A DNA stretch of 64,000 bases from Albidovulum sp. bin36 (GCA_002238565.1 MPMP01000001.1:93224-157223); one strand, 5' to 3'; positions 7,743 through 18,315 are shown, counted from the first letter of the stretch. Made by a program: numbers and translations. Notes: a model not told the origin generated them from the sequence alone.

Positions 7743-8783
7743 ATGGCCCTCGATGCAAGAAGCCGGAACAAAGTCGTCTTGCAAGCCTTGTTTCCGCTAT
7801 TGATCCTGGTTCTTATTCTGGCCTCTGCATTCGCTGCGATCGGCATTGGCGCGGTTTCCATTCCGTTGGCGACGGTATTTGACATACTCGCGCACAAAGT
7901 CGCGCCAGCGCGTATCGAGTCCTACTGGGCGCCGGGGCAGGAAGCCATTGTCTGGCAAATTCGGCTGCCGCGCGCAATTCTTGCCGCTACCGTGGGCGCA
8001 GGTTTGGCGGTCGTCGGCGCAGTGCTGCAATCCGTTACGAGAAACGAGCTTGCGGACCCGCACCTGCTTGGAATTTCATCAGGAGGCGCATTCGGCGCAA
8101 TTCTAGCGCTGCTCCACACCGGGCGCTTCCTAGGTACATTGACCGTGCCATTCCTAGCTTTCCTGGGAGCTCTGGCGGCCACATTCATTGTAGTCGCGAT
8201 TTCCCGGTTCACTAGGTCGTCCAGCGCCGCCCGATTCGTCCTCGCGGGAGTCGCCGTGTCGTTCATAATTTTAGCGTGCGCGAACATGCTGATTTTTTGG
8301 GGCGATCCTCGCGCGACTCATACGGTTGTTTTCTGGATGCTCGGAGGATTCGGACGGGCGGAGTGGCAGCAATGCTTCTATCCCGTCCTCGTGCTAATTC
8401 CTTGCGGTTCCTGGCTGTGGGTCAAATCGGGAGAGCTAGACGCCATGACGATAGGCGATGAAACCGCCTCGACAATGGGAATAACCGCCGAACGATTCCG
8501 TCTTGCGGTTTTCACCGCGTGCGCTTTGGTGACAGGCGTCATGGTGGCTTTTTCCGGGCTCATAGGATTCGTCGGCTTGATGATTCCCCACGTCGCGAGA
8601 TTCATTCTCGGCGGCAGCAATTCGCGAGTTGTCCCGCTATCCGCGATGCTCGGAGCTATTTTCCTAATTTGGGCCGATACCGCGTCGAGAACATTTTTCG
8701 CTCCCGAAGAAATTCCCGTCGGCATCGTTACCGGCCTCTTCGGCGGCATATTCTTCGTTTGGCTTTTAGTTAGGGCAAGGTGA
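7743..8783 (+). CDS. btuC: corrinoid ABC transporter permease
   Basis: A 346-residue FecCD-family permease with about ten membrane helices. Diagnostic segments are IWQIRLPRAILAATVGAGLA (the conserved R-L-P-R), NELADPHLLGISSGGAFGA, GFVGLMIPHVARF and the C-terminal PVGIVTGLFGGIFFVWLL. It would form the inner-membrane channel for the binding protein and ATPase encoded just upstream. It starts 42 bases after btuF and ends the operon. The nrdJ gene converges on it from the other strand, with about 100 bases between the two stop codons. Confidence 0.88.
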   Translation: MALDARSRNKVVLQALFPLLILVLILASAFAAIGIGAVSIPLATVFDILAHKVAPARIESYWAPGQEAIVWQIRLPRAILAATVGAGLAVVGAVLQSVTRNELADPHLLGISSGGAFGAILALLHTGRFLGTLTVPFLAFLGALAATFIVVAISRFTRSSSAARFVLAGVAVSFIILACANMLIFWGDPRATHTVVFWMLGGFGRAEWQQCFYPVLVLIPCGSWLWVKSGELDAMTIGDETASTMGITAERFRLAVFTACALVTGVMVAFSGLIGFVGLMIPHVARFILGGSNSRVVPLSAMLGAIFLIWADTASRTFFAPEEIPVGIVTGLFGGIFFVWLLVRAR

Positions 8784-8887
8784 TTCGATGGAGAGAAATG
8801 ACTGCATTTGGCCTGCTAGTTCGTTTCAAAGCCCGACCGAACCCGAACGGTATCGCGCCGCAGCCCGCATTCCCGGCGAAATTCAAA

Positions 8888-11800
8888 TCAGCCGCAACCC
8901 GTCGAAGCGGCGCAGGTCGTGCAAAAAAGGCAGGTTCCACTGCGCACAAGAGTGAAATTTCCGCATTCGCTGCAGGCATCGCCTTCGAACCCCTTCACTT
9001 TCGCGCTTCCCGCTTCGTTTTTGAGCAAGGAGAGTTCGCCGGAAACGGAGTCTCCAACCGACGATTCTTCGTGCGAAATCGGGTCGTCGATCATCGGGTT
9101 GCCGCCGAATACAAGCTCAGCTTCCGCAACCGGCGAATTCTTGCGATCAGCACCCAAGCGGCGGTGACTACCGTTCGAAACATTTGCCGGCATGCGATTG
9201 CGGAAGTATCCCCTGGATCCCATGTACATGACGGTATCGCGAACAATATTCTTATCGTGTCCGCCGTCTTCTTCCGGATCAATGTGATGCTCGCCATGTC
9301 CAAGGTCCGTGATCATGTCGCCTTGGGGCACGACATGCGCGAGGTCCGTGCGGTCAAGATAGCTAACCGCCAGTTCGCGAAAGATGTAGTCTAGGATCGA
9401 CGACGCGTTTTTAATCGAATCGTTGCCTTGAACGAATCCGGAGGGCTCGAATTTCGTGAATGTAAAGGATTCCACGAGCACGTCCAATGGAACGCCGTAC
9501 TGCAGGCCCAAGGATATCGCGATGGCGAAATTATTCATCATCGCCCGAAAACCCGCACCCTCCTTGTGCATGTCGATAAAGATCTCGCCGAGCGATCCGT
9601 CCTCGTATTCGCCGGTTCGGAGATAGACTTTGTGCCCGCCTACGACGGCCTTCTGCGTATAGCCCTTGCGGCGGGTGGGAAGATTTCGCCTCTGCGCCAA
9701 ATTGTCTTTGGACAAAGCCGGCGCGTAATGCTCCTTCCAGCTTCCATTGGCTTTTGCCGGAGGCTGCTCGGCGGTTTCGACTAGCTCGTCGTCCTCGTCT
9801 ATGCCGTCGTACAGCATCGAAGCCAGCGGCTGGCTCAGCTTCGAACCGTCTCTATAGAGAGCGATAGCCTTTACGCCGAGACTCCAGGAAAGTTCGTATG
9901 CCTTCTTGCATTCTTCGACGGAAGCGGAATTCGGCATGTTAACCGTTTTTGAAATAGCTCCGGAAATGAATCCCTGGGCTGCGGCCATCATTCGAATATG
10001 GCTATCCACGCTCAAGCATCTCGTCCCTGTCCTGCCGCAAGTGCTGGCGCAATCGAAAACGTGCAAATGCTCATCCAAAAGATGCGGCGCGCCTTCCAGC
10101 GTCATCGTTCCGCAGGCGTACTGGTTTCCGGCTTCAATCTGATCGTTCGAAAAGCCTAGGCTCGCCAACATATCGAAATCCGGGTGCGACATCTCTTCCT
10201 TGCCGAAGCCGAGAGCGGACTTGCAGAATTCATAGCCTAGATTCGACGGATTGAAGACAAATCTAATGTCAAAGGCGGAATCCAGTTTGCTTGCGACTTT
10301 TTCAATCGCGTCTTTTGTAAAGCCCCGCTCTTTAAGAAGCTTGTGATTAACGCCCGGCGCGTTTTCAAGCTCGCCGCGTCCGACCGCGTAGGTCACGATA
10401 TCGCGAATTTGAAGTTTGGAATAACCGAGTGCTTCCAGAGCCGCGGGAACCGATCTATTGATTATTTTGAAATAACCGCCTCCCGCCAGCGTTTTGAACT
10501 TCACGAGCGAGAAATCCGGCTCGATTCCGGTCGTGTCGCAGTCCATGACGAGCGCGATAGTGCCTGTCGGCGCAATTACGGTCGTCTGCGCGTTTCGGAA
10601 GCCGTGCTTTTCTCCGAGCTCCAGCGCCTCGTCCCAAACTCTTCTCGCCAATTCTACAAGTTCGGTGTCGGGGCAGTCGTCCGCGACCAGCGGCACCGGC
10701 GGCACGGAAAGCGCTTCGTACCCGCGCGTCTCGCCGAAGGCGGCGCGCCGGTGATTGCGAATAACCCTAAGCATGGACTCCGCGTTTTTCCCGTATCCCT
10801 CGAATGCGCCTAGCTCGCGCGCCATTTCGGCCGAGGTTGCATACGCGGTTCCGCACAAAATCGACGTCAAGGCGCCGCATACGGCGCGACCCTGATCGCT
10901 ATCGTAGCCAATTCCCATGTTCATCAGGAGCCCGCCGACGTTGGCGTAGCCGAGGCCGAGCGTCCGAAAGCGGTGCGACAGCCGGGCGATCTCCTTCGAC
11001 GGGAATTGCGCCATCAGCACCGAGATTTCCAGGGCGATGGTCAGCAATCGCGTCACATGCCTGAAGTCTTCCTTGAGGAATTCTCCGTTTTCGTAAAAGG
11101 ACAGCAAATTGACAGATGCCAAATTGCAGGCCGTGTTGTCTAGGAACATATATTCCGAACACGGATTCGAAGCGCGAATCGAACCGTCGCCTGGGCATGT
11201 GTGCCAGGAATTTATCGTGTCGTGATATTGGATGCCAGGATCGGCGCTCGCCCAAGCCGCGTGCCCGATGTCTTCCCAAAGCTCTTTAGCGTCGACCACT
11301 CTAGCGACGGAGCCGTCTGTTCTCCGCAGAAGCTTCCAAGGCTTGCCGTTTTTGACCGCCGTTAAAAACTTGTCGGTAACGCGCACCGAATTGTTTGAAT
11401 TCTGCCCGGAAACTGTCGCGTACGCTTCCGACCTCCAGTCGGTGTCGTAGGTTTCAAACTCCAGGGACGTGTAGCCTTGTCGCGCATATTGAAGGCAGCG
11501 GCCAATGAATGACTCCGGGACCATGGCGGAGCGAGCATCCTTGATCGCGGATTTCAGAGGCCGGTTCTGGGTCGGGTCGCAGGCGTTCAGCCGCGAGCCT
11601 TCCCATGAATTAACCGCCTTGAAAATTTTATTCAGCATTGTTTCGATCGACCGGGAACCGGCTACCAGAGCCGCGACCTTTTGCTCCTCTCGAACCTTCC
11701 AAGAAATAAATTCTTCGATGTCCGGGTGGTCCATGTCGCAAATCACCATCTTGGCCGCGCGCCTTGTCGTGCCGCCCGATTTTATCGCGCCCGCCGCTCG

Positions 11801-12586
11801 GTCGCCGATTCGCAGGAAACTCATCATTCCGCTCGAACGTCCTCCGCTGGACAGCGGTTCGTTCTCGCCTCGTAAATTGGAAAAATTCGTTCCGGTTCCG
11901 GATCCGTATTTGAACAGCCGCGCCTCTCGGACCCAAAGATCCATAATGCCGCCGTCATTAACTAGATCGTCGCACACCGAAAGGATGAAGCAGGCATGCG
12001 GCTGGGGCCGTTCGTAGGCGCTGCTCGACATCTGCAAATTCCCGGTTCGGTAGTCGACGTAGGAGTGGCCCTGCCCCGGCCCGTTGATCCCATAGGCCCA
12101 GTGCAATCCGGTGTTGAACCATTGCGGCGAGTTCGGAGCCGCCTTCTGCGTCGCTAGAATGAAACGGCATTCGTCGAAAAATGATCGAGCATCCTCGTCG
12201 GAGTCGAAGTAGCCGCCCTTCCAGCCCCAATAGGTCCAAGTGCCCGCCAGCCGGTCGAACACCTGCTTCGCCGATGATTCGCCGCCATATCGCCGATCCT
12301 CCGGAAGGTCCCGAAGAGCCTCTTCGTCGGGCTCGGAGCGCCGGAGAAACCCGGGCACGCCCTTCTCGGGGACTTTTCGAAGCTTCGCCGCCACTCCCGC
12401 CTTCCGGAAGTACTTTTGCGCCAGCACGTCAACGGCGACCTGGCTCCACAGCCGAGGCATTTCGATACCCGATAGACTGAATACGACCGAGCCGTCTGTT
12501 CCTCGAATTTCCGAATCTGTCGCGACGAAATCGATTCCGCTATACGGGTCTGATCCCGCCTTCGTATACCTACGCGAAATCTTCAT
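8888..12586 (-). CDS. nrdJ: adenosylcobalamin-dependent (class II) ribonucleoside-diphosphate reductase
   Basis: A 1232-residue class II ribonucleotide reductase that makes deoxyribonucleotides using an adenosylcobalamin-derived thiyl radical, independent of oxygen. It has the large-subunit barrel with [30 protein letters not shown], and [16 protein letters not shown] active-site segments (here [20 protein letters not shown]). The C-terminus is Cys-rich ([19 protein letters not shown]), as in the vitamin B12-dependent NrdJ family, where it may bind zinc or regenerate the active-site dithiol. I place the start at the ATG at 12586, behind GGAGGGG; an in-frame GTG at 12601 is possible. A good promoter lies at 12687-12715. 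No class I or III enzyme is seen in the window, so B12 import next door may be essential for DNA synthesis. Confidence 0.95.
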   Translation of the reverse strand: MKISRRYTKAGSDPYSGIDFVATDSEIRGTDGSVVFSLSGIEMPRLWSQVAVDVLAQKYFRKAGVAAKLRKVPEKGVPGFLRRSEPDEEALRDLPEDRRYGGESSAKQVFDRLAGTWTYWGWKGGYFDSDEDARSFFDECRFILATQKAAPNSPQWFNTGLHWAYGINGPGQGHSYVDYRTGNLQMSSSAYERPQPHACFILSVCDDLVNDGGIMDLWVREARLFKYGSGTGTNFSNLRGENEPLSSGGRSSGMMSFLRIGDRAAGAIKSGGTTRRAAKMVICDMDHPDIEEFISWKVREEQKVAALVAGSRSIETMLNKIFKAVNSWEGSRLNACDPTQNRPLKSAIKDARSAMVPESFIGRCLQYARQGYTSLEFETYDTDWRSEAYATVSGQNSNNSVRVTDKFLTAVKNGKPWKLLRRTDGSVARVVDAKELWEDIGHAAWASADPGIQYHDTINSWHTCPGDGSIRASNPCSEYMFLDNTACNLASVNLLSFYENGEFLKEDFRHVTRLLTIALEISVLMAQFPSKEIARLSHRFRTLGLGYANVGGLLMNMGIGYDSDQGRAVCGALTSILCGTAYATSAEMARELGAFEGYGKNAESMLRVIRNHRRAAFGETRGYEALSVPPVPLVADDCPDTELVELARRVWDEALELGEKHGFRNAQTTVIAPTGTIALVMDCDTTGIEPDFSLVKFKTLAGGGYFKIINRSVPAALEALGYSKLQIRDIVTYAVGRGELENAPGVNHKLLKERGFTKDAIEKVASKLDSAFDIRFVFNPSNLGYEFCKSALGFGKEEMSHPDFDMLASLGFSNDQIEAGNQYACGTMTLEGAPHLLDEHLHVFDCASTCGRTGTRCLSVDSHIRMMAAAQGFISGAISKTVNMPNSASVEECKKAYELSWSLGVKAIALYRDGSKLSQPLASMLYDGIDEDDELVETAEQPPAKANGSWKEHYAPALSKDNLAQRRNLPTRRKGYTQKAVVGGHKVYLRTGEYEDGSLGEIFIDMHKEGAGFRAMMNNFAIAISLGLQYGVPLDVLVESFTFTKFEPSGFVQGNDSIKNASSILDYIFRELAVSYLDRTDLAHVVPQGDMITDLGHGEHHIDPEEDGGHDKNIVRDTVMYMGSRGYFRNRMPANVSNGSHRRLGADRKNSPVAEAELVFGGNPMIDDPISHEESSVGDSVSGELSLLKNEAGSAKVKGFEGDACSECGNFTLVRSGTCLFCTTCAASTGCG

Positions 12587-12686
12587 GCTCGACCCCTCCA
12601 CAATTCCGACGAGCTCGCGTCGGTATTGTCCGATTGATTCCGCTTCGGCGATTCCACATGTCGCGGCTTGTCGAAGCGAAGCCCCC

Positions 12687-12715
12687 TAAATAAAGCGTTT
12701 GCAGATTTTTGTCAA
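12687..12715 (-). promoter_or_regulatory. sigma70-type promoter of nrdJ
   Basis: Read on the minus strand, TTGACA (12715-12710) and TATTTA (12692-12687) are 17 bases apart, about 100 bases upstream of the nrdJ start codon. Confidence 0.5.
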
Positions 12716-13113
12716 CAAAAAATAGCATTTTGTCCCCATTGATCAAGCCCCAATTTTCGGAGCTGCTCGCCCGATATTCGCACCGTTAACTCATCCGAGC
12801 GGCGTTAAAATCCAGGTTGGCTTTTGCCTGCAAACCCTTGAGAATTTTAATTCGTCGCCATCCGCGCGGCGAGCGCTTCGCAAGATTGCCGCGCTGTAGA
12901 TTTCAAGCGCCCGCATGCCGGATTTCATGCAAGCAACCGAATCGGAAATTTTTTAAAATTTAATTTTTGCAAAAAATGGCGATCGCAGCGAAGGTCGGTA
13001 GCCGCTCCCGCGTCCGATTCGCGGAAATCCGCCGCCGGCGTGCAGCCGCCGAGAATGCCCGCGGATTTGCTGCGACCGCGTCAATGTCCGCGTGCCACGC
13101 TACTGCCGGAATA
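12716..13113. other. gap between the nrdJ promoter and tRNA-Pro, nothing recognised
   Basis: About 400 bases with no supported gene on either strand and no clear structured RNA. Confidence 0.5.
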
Positions 13114-13190
13114 TGGTCGGGGCGATTGGATTTGAACCAACGACCTGCGGTTCCCAAAACCGCCGCGCTACCAAGCTGCGCCACGCCCCG
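13114..13190 (-). tRNA. tRNA-Pro (anticodon TGG)
   Basis: Read on the minus strand, CGGGGCG (13190 downward) pairs perfectly with CGCCCCG, followed by A73 and an encoded CCA. The anticodon stem GCGGT/ACCGC encloses TTTGGGA with anticodon TGG. The T-loop GTTCAAATC is present. The total length is 77 nt. Confidence 0.96.
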
Positions 13191-13237
13191 CCAAACTTTG
13201 CGGCCATCGCTACACTGTCATATCGCCCATACGCGAC

Positions 13238-13744
13238 TTATTGGCAAACCCATAATGCCTTCGACTGCGGCAATCCCGGGTGCCTCATCTCAGATCCGGC
13301 GCCCAGACCCAGCTGTTCCGCCACGCCGCCGTTGATTTCGAGCACCGCGACAATATCGTCGCCTCCTCGAATCGAGGCGAGGCTGCCGGGCTTCGCATTC
13401 GGATGTACGTGGCGTATTTCGCCCGATTCACTTACAAAAACGATGTCCAGCGGGATAAAGGTGTTCTTCATCCAAATGCTAACCGGACCCGGCTTCTCGA
13501 AAAGAAGCAGCATTCCGCTTTGAGACGGCAGGCTATCGCGGTACATGAGCCCGCGGCTCCTTTGCTCCGGAGTGTCCGCGACCTCGACGCGAAACCGCGC
13601 AGACCCCCAATCGCCTCGTACATCCGCGACTCCGGCAGCGCATGCGCCCAAAACGGGCGACACGGGCCAAATCGCGAAGAATGCGGCTACGGCGAAGAAC
13701 GTCGCCCTGGCAATAGGACCGGCAATTCGATGCTTTCGCGGCAC
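13238..13744 (-). CDS. DUF192 domain secreted protein
   Basis: A 168-residue protein with an N-terminal hydrophobic signal sequence (about residues 10-32) and a DUF192 domain marked by RGLMYRDSLPSQSGMLLLFE, the signature WMKNTFIPLDIVFV and ADG-like IVAVLEINGG. DUF192 proteins are small exported barrels of unknown function, common in Alphaproteobacteria. The start is a GTG (13744) one base after the stop codon of the cold-shock gene, so the two are co-transcribed and probably coupled. This csp-DUF192 order is conserved in the class. Confidence 0.85.
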   Translation of the reverse strand: MPRKHRIAGPIARATFFAVAAFFAIWPVSPVLGACAAGVADVRGDWGSARFRVEVADTPEQRSRGLMYRDSLPSQSGMLLLFEKPGPVSIWMKNTFIPLDIVFVSESGEIRHVHPNAKPGSLASIRGGDDIVAVLEINGGVAEQLGLGAGSEMRHPGLPQSKALWVCQ

Positions 13745-13745
13745 T

Positions 13746-14267
13746 CTATTCCATTTCCGAAATTGCGGCCTCCCAATTCCGGATTTCCGCGGCCATCTTT
13801 CCGCGCGGCCCTTCGACCACGCGTATGCAAAACGCTTCGCCGGACTGCAAGTCCGAAAACCCGCTTTGCCGCACCGTTTCCATATGCACGAAAATGTCTT
13901 CGGGATCGCCAAAAACATTTGCAAATCCGAATCCGCGAAGCTTGTCGAACCACTTGATCCGCGCAGGCTCGAGAGGCGCGTCAATCGTTGCCGCATCCGA
14001 GAAATCGATTGCTCGCACGCTGTCCGCGATCGGTGCGTCGGCAGGCGGCGTAATCGACAGAACCTCCGTCGCCTGAATTCCCCTGGGAGTTTGCTGCGTA
14101 AAGATTTCCACGACGGCCCCCTCCGTAACGGAGCCTTGACCGAAATTTCTGAGAACGTTGGCGTGCAGCAAAATGTCGGGGCCGACATCGTCCGTGACTA
14201 CGAATCCAAAGCCCTTCGTCGCGTTGAACCATTTTACGCGACCCGTTATCTTGTCCTGATGATCCAC
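13746..14267 (-). CDS. double cold-shock-domain protein
   Basis: A CspA-like RNA/DNA-binding protein with two cold-shock domains. The first has TGRVKWFNATKGFGFVVTDD at about residues 6-70, the second RIKWFDKLRGFGFANV at about 105-173, each with the RNP1-like K-G-F-G-F or R-G-F-G-F motif. Such two-domain proteins are typical of Alphaproteobacteria and act as RNA chaperones. I prefer the GTG at 14267, behind GGAG at 8-base spacing; an in-frame TTG at 14300 is the alternative. A separate short ORF with a better ribosome binding site overlaps the upstream region. DUF192 follows directly. Confidence 0.88.
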   Translation of the reverse strand: MDHQDKITGRVKWFNATKGFGFVVTDDVGPDILLHANVLRNFGQGSVTEGAVVEIFTQQTPRGIQATEVLSITPPADAPIADSVRAIDFSDAATIDAPLEPARIKWFDKLRGFGFANVFGDPEDIFVHMETVRQSGFSDLQSGEAFCIRVVEGPRGKMAAEIRNWEAAISEME

Positions 14268-14292
14268 TTTTTCAACTCCAACCCGCCTGGAA

Positions 14293-14339
14293 TCAGCCAA
14301 GCGAATATTTTACAGGCATTGTTAACATCTTTGTCTCCT
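14293..14339 (-). promoter_or_regulatory. upstream short ORF with strong ribosome binding site before csp
   Basis: On the minus strand AGGAG (14339-14335) precedes an ATG at 14328 that encodes an 11-residue peptide (MLTMPVKYSLG) ending at 14293, in a different frame from the cold-shock gene, 25 bases before the csp GTG. It may be a leader ORF that controls csp translation, or a trace of an older start separated by a frameshift. Confidence 0.35.
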
Positions 14340-14678
14340 AATTTTATAAATAATACAAGAAAAATCGTATTCTCGAAAATCATTCGGCCAATTTGAGGAC
14401 TTTTTGCTCCATCCCGTCGGAAGACTGGAAATCCGATTAACGCGCCGCGAGTTTTTCACGGCGGGTTCCCCCATGGCCGGTTGGAAGAGCGGCATGGGTT
14501 TCCGACTTGCGCCGCCGATTCGACGCGAAGAGCGAACCGGAATTTTTTCGGTCCGAAAGGCGCGTAATTCGTCGATCGCCGACTCCGCGCGCCGGCGAGA
14601 CCGCAACGCTTCGGTATTGAAGAAATCCGTCCTATATCTTAAATGAAAGGCGACTGGGAAATTTGCGTGGTGCCAAAA
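14340..14678. other. gap between csp and fabI, nothing further recognised
   Basis: About 340 bases; presumably holds the divergent promoters of csp and fabI. A TATAAA-like element on the minus strand lies near 14344-14350. No gene is supported. Confidence 0.45.
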
Positions 14679-15500
14679 ATGCCTACTCATCTGTTGGAAG
14701 GCAAGCGCGGCCTGATCATGGGCGTAGCCAATAACAAGTCCATTGCCTGGGGCATCGCCAAAGCCTGCGCCGACCACGGCGCCGAGCTTGCGATTTCCTA
14801 TCAGGGAGAAGCTTTCAAAAAGCGGGTCGAGCCGCTCGCGAAGTCGCTCGGCAACGCATCGGTCATGGAATGCGACGTAAGCAGCGAATCATCCATTGAC
14901 AACTTGTTCGAAGAACTTGGCTCAAGGTGGGGGCGCCTCGATTTTCTTGTCCACGCGATCGGTTTTTCGGACAAGAGCGAACTGCGCGGCCGGTACGTCG
15001 AGACGTCTCGCGCTAATTTCCAAATGTCCATGGACATTTCGGTTTATTCTTTCACGGCCGTCGCCCGCCGCGCGGAAAAACTCATGACCGACGGTGGCTC
15101 CCTGCTCACGCTTACATACTACGGAGCCGAAAAAGTCATGCCGCACTACAATGTCATGGGAGTGGCGAAGGCGGCGCTGGAAGCGTCGATCATGTATCTC
15201 GCCGCCGACCTGGGAGGCGGCGGAATCAGGGTGAACGCGATTTCCGCCGGCACAATCAAGACGCTGGCAGCGTCGGGAATTGGCGATTTCCGCTACATAA
15301 TGAAATGGAATGAGCTCAATTCCCCTCTCCAGCGAAACGTAGATCAGGACGAGGTGGGCCGAGCGGCCGTGTTTCTACTTTCAAGCCTCGGTTCCGGGGT
15401 TACGGGAGAAGTTGTGCATGTCGATGCAGGCTACCACGTCGTCGGCATGAAGCGACCCGATGCACCGGATATCGACGCAGTTAGCGGACGAAAGACATGA
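14679..15500 (+). CDS. fabI: enoyl-[acyl-carrier-protein] reductase (NADH)
   Basis: This short-chain dehydrogenase-like enzyme performs the last reduction of each fatty acid elongation cycle. The nucleotide-binding segment [19 protein letters not shown] is followed by the catalytic Tyr-x6-Lys in YNVMGVAK, preceded by the FabI-specific first Tyr in LTYYGAEK, and by the conserved [15 protein letters not shown]. The length is about 273 residues from the ATG at 14679, matching the family; an in-frame ATG at 14643 would add 12 residues. The start overlaps no upstream gene. The stop overlaps the start of gpt by four bases (ATGA). Confidence 0.94.
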   Translation: MPTHLLEGKRGLIMGVANNKSIAWGIAKACADHGAELAISYQGEAFKKRVEPLAKSLGNASVMECDVSSESSIDNLFEELGSRWGRLDFLVHAIGFSDKSELRGRYVETSRANFQMSMDISVYSFTAVARRAEKLMTDGGSLLTLTYYGAEKVMPHYNVMGVAKAALEASIMYLAADLGGGGIRVNAISAGTIKTLAASGIGDFRYIMKWNELNSPLQRNVDQDEVGRAAVFLLSSLGSGVTGEVVHVDAGYHVVGMKRPDAPDIDAVSGRKT

Positions 15501-16000
15501 GCGAAGGCGAAGAATTCGAAAAGAGCTTTTTGGTCAGCTGGGATCAGCTGCACCGCGATGCGAGAGCCCTTGCCTGGCACCTCGACAACAAGAACTCCGC
15601 CGGGTACGATTGGCGCGCGCTTGTCGCGATCGCTCGCGGCGGCATGGCGCCCGCGATGATTATCGCAAGAGAACTGGACATTCGGACAGTCGACACGATT
15701 TCGGTCAAATCCTACGACCATCAAAGTCGGACCGAAGCAGAAATATTGAAATACCCCGACAAGACCGTCGTCGGCGACGGCGAAGGCATTCTAATCATCG
15801 ACGATTTGGTCGACACCGGGAAAACTCTCGAGGTCGTCCGCAGTCTTTTTCCATCGGCGCATTATGCGACGATTTACGCCAAGCCCATGGGCCGTCCGCA
15901 AGTCGATACCTACATCACGGAAGTCAGCCAGGACACTTGGATATTTTTTCCGTGGGACACGGGCCTCAAATATGTAAAGCCCGTCAGGATGGCATCTTGA
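15497..16000 (+). CDS. gpt: xanthine-guanine phosphoribosyltransferase
   Basis: A 167-residue type I phosphoribosyltransferase that salvages xanthine and guanine to nucleotides using PRPP. The PRPP loop [13 protein letters not shown] at about residues 95-107 is canonical, and the N-terminal [20 protein letters not shown] matches Gpt. The C-terminal TWIFFPWD carries the aromatic stacking residue for the base. It overlaps the fabI stop by four bases, so it is translationally coupled, although the two products have no metabolic link. Confidence 0.94.
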   Translation: MSEGEEFEKSFLVSWDQLHRDARALAWHLDNKNSAGYDWRALVAIARGGMAPAMIIARELDIRTVDTISVKSYDHQSRTEAEILKYPDKTVVGDGEGILIIDDLVDTGKTLEVVRSLFPSAHYATIYAKPMGRPQVDTYITEVSQDTWIFFPWDTGLKYVKPVRMAS

Positions 16001-16438
16001 TAGCTTGATCGCCGCGATTGAAAATTGGCTTGCGGCGCCGGCCCGGCAGCGATATCGAGCGTCTTTCAGCTGATTTCAGGGCGGAGAAGCCAATAGAGCG
16101 AACTCAATACGGCGACAAGGAAGCTCCTCCCCTCGCCTTCGAACCGTTTTGACCTGGGCAAGGCACGAGGGCCGGATGCAACTATCAAGAGGATTGTCCT
16201 TTCGCGAAAATTTCCGGCTCTCGACAAACTCCGAAAGCCTCGAGCTTTTCGCCTTCCGCGGTGCCGAAATTGGCTCCGAATCGCGCGTTCCATGCGTCTT
16301 CGCCGCGATAATCCCGAAAAGTCGCATGAATTTTGTCGCCTTGACGGATTTGAACCGAAATCAATTTGACTGCAATTTCCATCTCGCTAAATTAAGATGC
16401 ATGCCCCTGCGCTTCCGCATTAAAAAGAGGCGGCGACA
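16001..16438. other. gap between gpt and the cupin gene with one doubtful minus-strand ORF
   Basis: A 65-codon minus-strand ORF at 16185-16382 has plausible codon use and begins MEIAVKLISVQIRQGDKIH, but it lacks a good ribosome binding site and any known domain. I do not call it a gene with confidence. Nothing else is seen. Confidence 0.35.
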
Positions 16439-16732
16439 ATGAAAGACCGACCGGCTATGGCCACGCAAACCGTAATGATTAAAAACGAGCGAGTCCGAGT
16501 TTCCGAATGGAGATTCTCGGACGGCGCCGAAACCGGCCATCACAGGCACGAGTACGATTATATCGTAGTTCCGATGACGACCGGCGATTTGAAGATGGTT
16601 GAAAACGACGGCAGCGAAAACATTGCGTCGCTCGCGAAAGGGCGGCCGTATTTCAGAAGCAAGGGGGTTGAGCACAATGTGATAAACGCCTCCGGAGGCG
16701 ATTTCGCGTTTATCGAGATCGAACTCCTGTAA
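16439..16732 (+). CDS. small cupin-domain protein
   Basis: A 97-residue single-domain beta-barrel of the cupin superfamily. The first cupin motif is seen as GAETGHHRHEYDYIVVP (two metal-type histidines plus a Glu), and the second as YFRSKGVEHNVINAS with its histidine. The ribosome binding site GAGG lies 8 bases before the ATG. Small cupins of this type bind metals or small ligands; no substrate can be assigned. It stands alone. Confidence 0.8.
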   Translation: MKDRPAMATQTVMIKNERVRVSEWRFSDGAETGHHRHEYDYIVVPMTTGDLKMVENDGSENIASLAKGRPYFRSKGVEHNVINASGGDFAFIEIELL

Positions 16733-16944
16733 ATTGAATACCAGAGGGCGGCGAGCGGCATTTCTCGATTCAAAGGCCGGTCCAGGAGTTTGCCGAACAA
16801 TTTAGTGCGCTAGGCATTTCGACAACGCGGCAATCCGAGTCGCTTGGAAATCCGGGCTAGACCGGCATCTTTATCGCAAAATATCCTCAGACCCGCGAAG
16901 TCGCCTCGCCAAACCCCCGGCCGGTTCCGTAAATTGGAATAATT

Positions 16945-18315
16945 ATGTGGTTAAAGGATGAACCCATCCCATTGCCCGATTTTGAAAAGCTAGTTGTCGC
17001 CGACAAGTTTCGCTGGCACGCCGCGTCTAGCGTACGTGTTGGGCATGGCGAGAAATGCCTGCGCAAACCTCCCGTTCCGACCAATCCCGCGGCTCGCCGT
17101 TCCGGGAGGAACAGCCCGATTTTCATTAGCGACTCGAATCCTGCGAATGCGCTTGCTCATGTGTTTGCGGCCGTGCACCAGAATAGACCCTTCGGCTTGG
17201 TGCCAGCCGAGCGAGAAGCGGCGAGCAACAATTTCGAGCCGGCATTTCTTGCCGCCGCTCCAAAAGGAAGCGGACAAAATCTATTTTTGTGCAAGAGTTC
17301 GGGCAGTTGCGGGTCGCCGAGGTGGATTTGCCGCGACCATAAGTCCTGGATTCGAAGCTTCGAAGTCAATGCCAGGCTATGGGGCATCGACGCGAACGCC
17401 GAATTTGCCGTATTCGGCCGGCTCGGTTATTCGCTTTCCCTTTTTTGCGCACTAGAGTCGCTGCATCACGGCGCAGATCTGCTGCTACTCAGCGGACTCC
17501 GTCCCACCGTCCAATTCTCGGCTCTCCAAAAAAGAAGCGTTTCGCACATTTACGCAACGCCGACGCAGCTGCGGCAAATCGGCGATGCCTATCGCGGTTC
17601 GGGCCTACGAAGCATTATGTCCGTCTCGCGCGTTTTCGTCGGCGGCGCAAAACTCGACCGCGCAACGAAAGAGATCGCCGTCGATGTTTTCCCTCAAGCG
17701 GAAATTTCGGAATTTTATGGCTCTTCGGAAACGAGTTTTGTCGCAGCGACAAGCAAGCATTCGCCGGCCGGTTCGGTGGGGCCGCCCTACCCCGGCAACG
17801 AAATTCAAATCCGCGACCAATCGAACGATTCCGTTCCAGCCGGCAGAATTGGCGAGATTTGGGTTCGAAGTCCGTACCTCTTTGTCGGCTACGCGGACCG
17901 TGATTCGAAGGACACGCGCGGAGACGAAAACGGCTTCATAACAATCGGAGAGCTTGGCTATCTGGATGACGGGGGCAATCTCTATGTCGTCGGCAGAAAA
18001 AATCGAATGGTGACCATTGCCGACCGAAACGTCTTTCCCGAGCTTATCGAAGATTTCTTGCTCGAAGTCGACGGAATCGAGAGAGCCGCGGCCGTTCCGA
18101 TTGCCGATCGCGTCAGAGGAAGCCGGATTGTGGCATTTGTTCTCGGTCCGAGCAGGAGGCCGGGCAATGACGTAATTTTGAATCGTTGTCGGAAGGAATT
18201 TGGCCCGCTCGCCGCGCCAAGAGTGATCTTCGACCTAGAGAACTGGCCGATGCTGCCGTCGGGAAAGACGGATTTTCAATTCCTGGAGCAACTAGCGGCC
18301 GGCAATAGAATTTGA
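16945..18315 (+). CDS. acyl-CoA synthetase (ANL superfamily), YhfT-like context
   Basis: A 456-residue adenylate-forming ligase. The ATP-binding loop reads LCKSSGSCGSPRW (usually TSGTTGxPK). Later motifs are EFYGSSETSF (A5), ELGYLDDGGNLYVVGRKNRM (A7-A8 hinge region) and the C-terminal catalytic lysine in MLPSGKTDFQFL. It would activate a carboxylic acid as an acyl-CoA. It is translationally coupled to the thiolase-like gene (TTGA overlap at 18312-18315) and both converge on biotin transporter genes. In Bacillus subtilis a ligase (YhfT) and thiolase (YhfS) share a biotin-regulated operon with a BioY, so a role in biotin-precursor or acyl salvage is a reasonable inference. Substrate unknown. 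Confidence 0.85.
   Translation: MWLKDEPIPLPDFEKLVVADKFRWHAASSVRVGHGEKCLRKPPVPTNPAARRSGRNSPIFISDSNPANALAHVFAAVHQNRPFGLVPAEREAASNNFEPAFLAAAPKGSGQNLFLCKSSGSCGSPRWICRDHKSWIRSFEVNARLWGIDANAEFAVFGRLGYSLSLFCALESLHHGADLLLLSGLRPTVQFSALQKRSVSHIYATPTQLRQIGDAYRGSGLRSIMSVSRVFVGGAKLDRATKEIAVDVFPQAEISEFYGSSETSFVAATSKHSPAGSVGPPYPGNEIQIRDQSNDSVPAGRIGEIWVRSPYLFVGYADRDSKDTRGDENGFITIGELGYLDDGGNLYVVGRKNRMVTIADRNVFPELIEDFLLEVDGIERAAAVPIADRVRGSRIVAFVLGPSRRPGNDVILNRCRKEFGPLAAPRVIFDLENWPMLPSGKTDFQFLEQLAAGNRI

Noticed and set aside
8888..12586. A second cobalamin riboswitch in front of nrdJ
   Set aside because: The region upstream of nrdJ has a promoter but none of the conserved riboswitch boxes.
16945..18315. Reading the ligase as the pimeloyl-CoA synthetase BioW
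   Set aside because: It has ANL-superfamily motifs, including the C-terminal GKTD lysine, whereas BioW is an unrelated fold. Only a functional parallel to YhfT is claimed.
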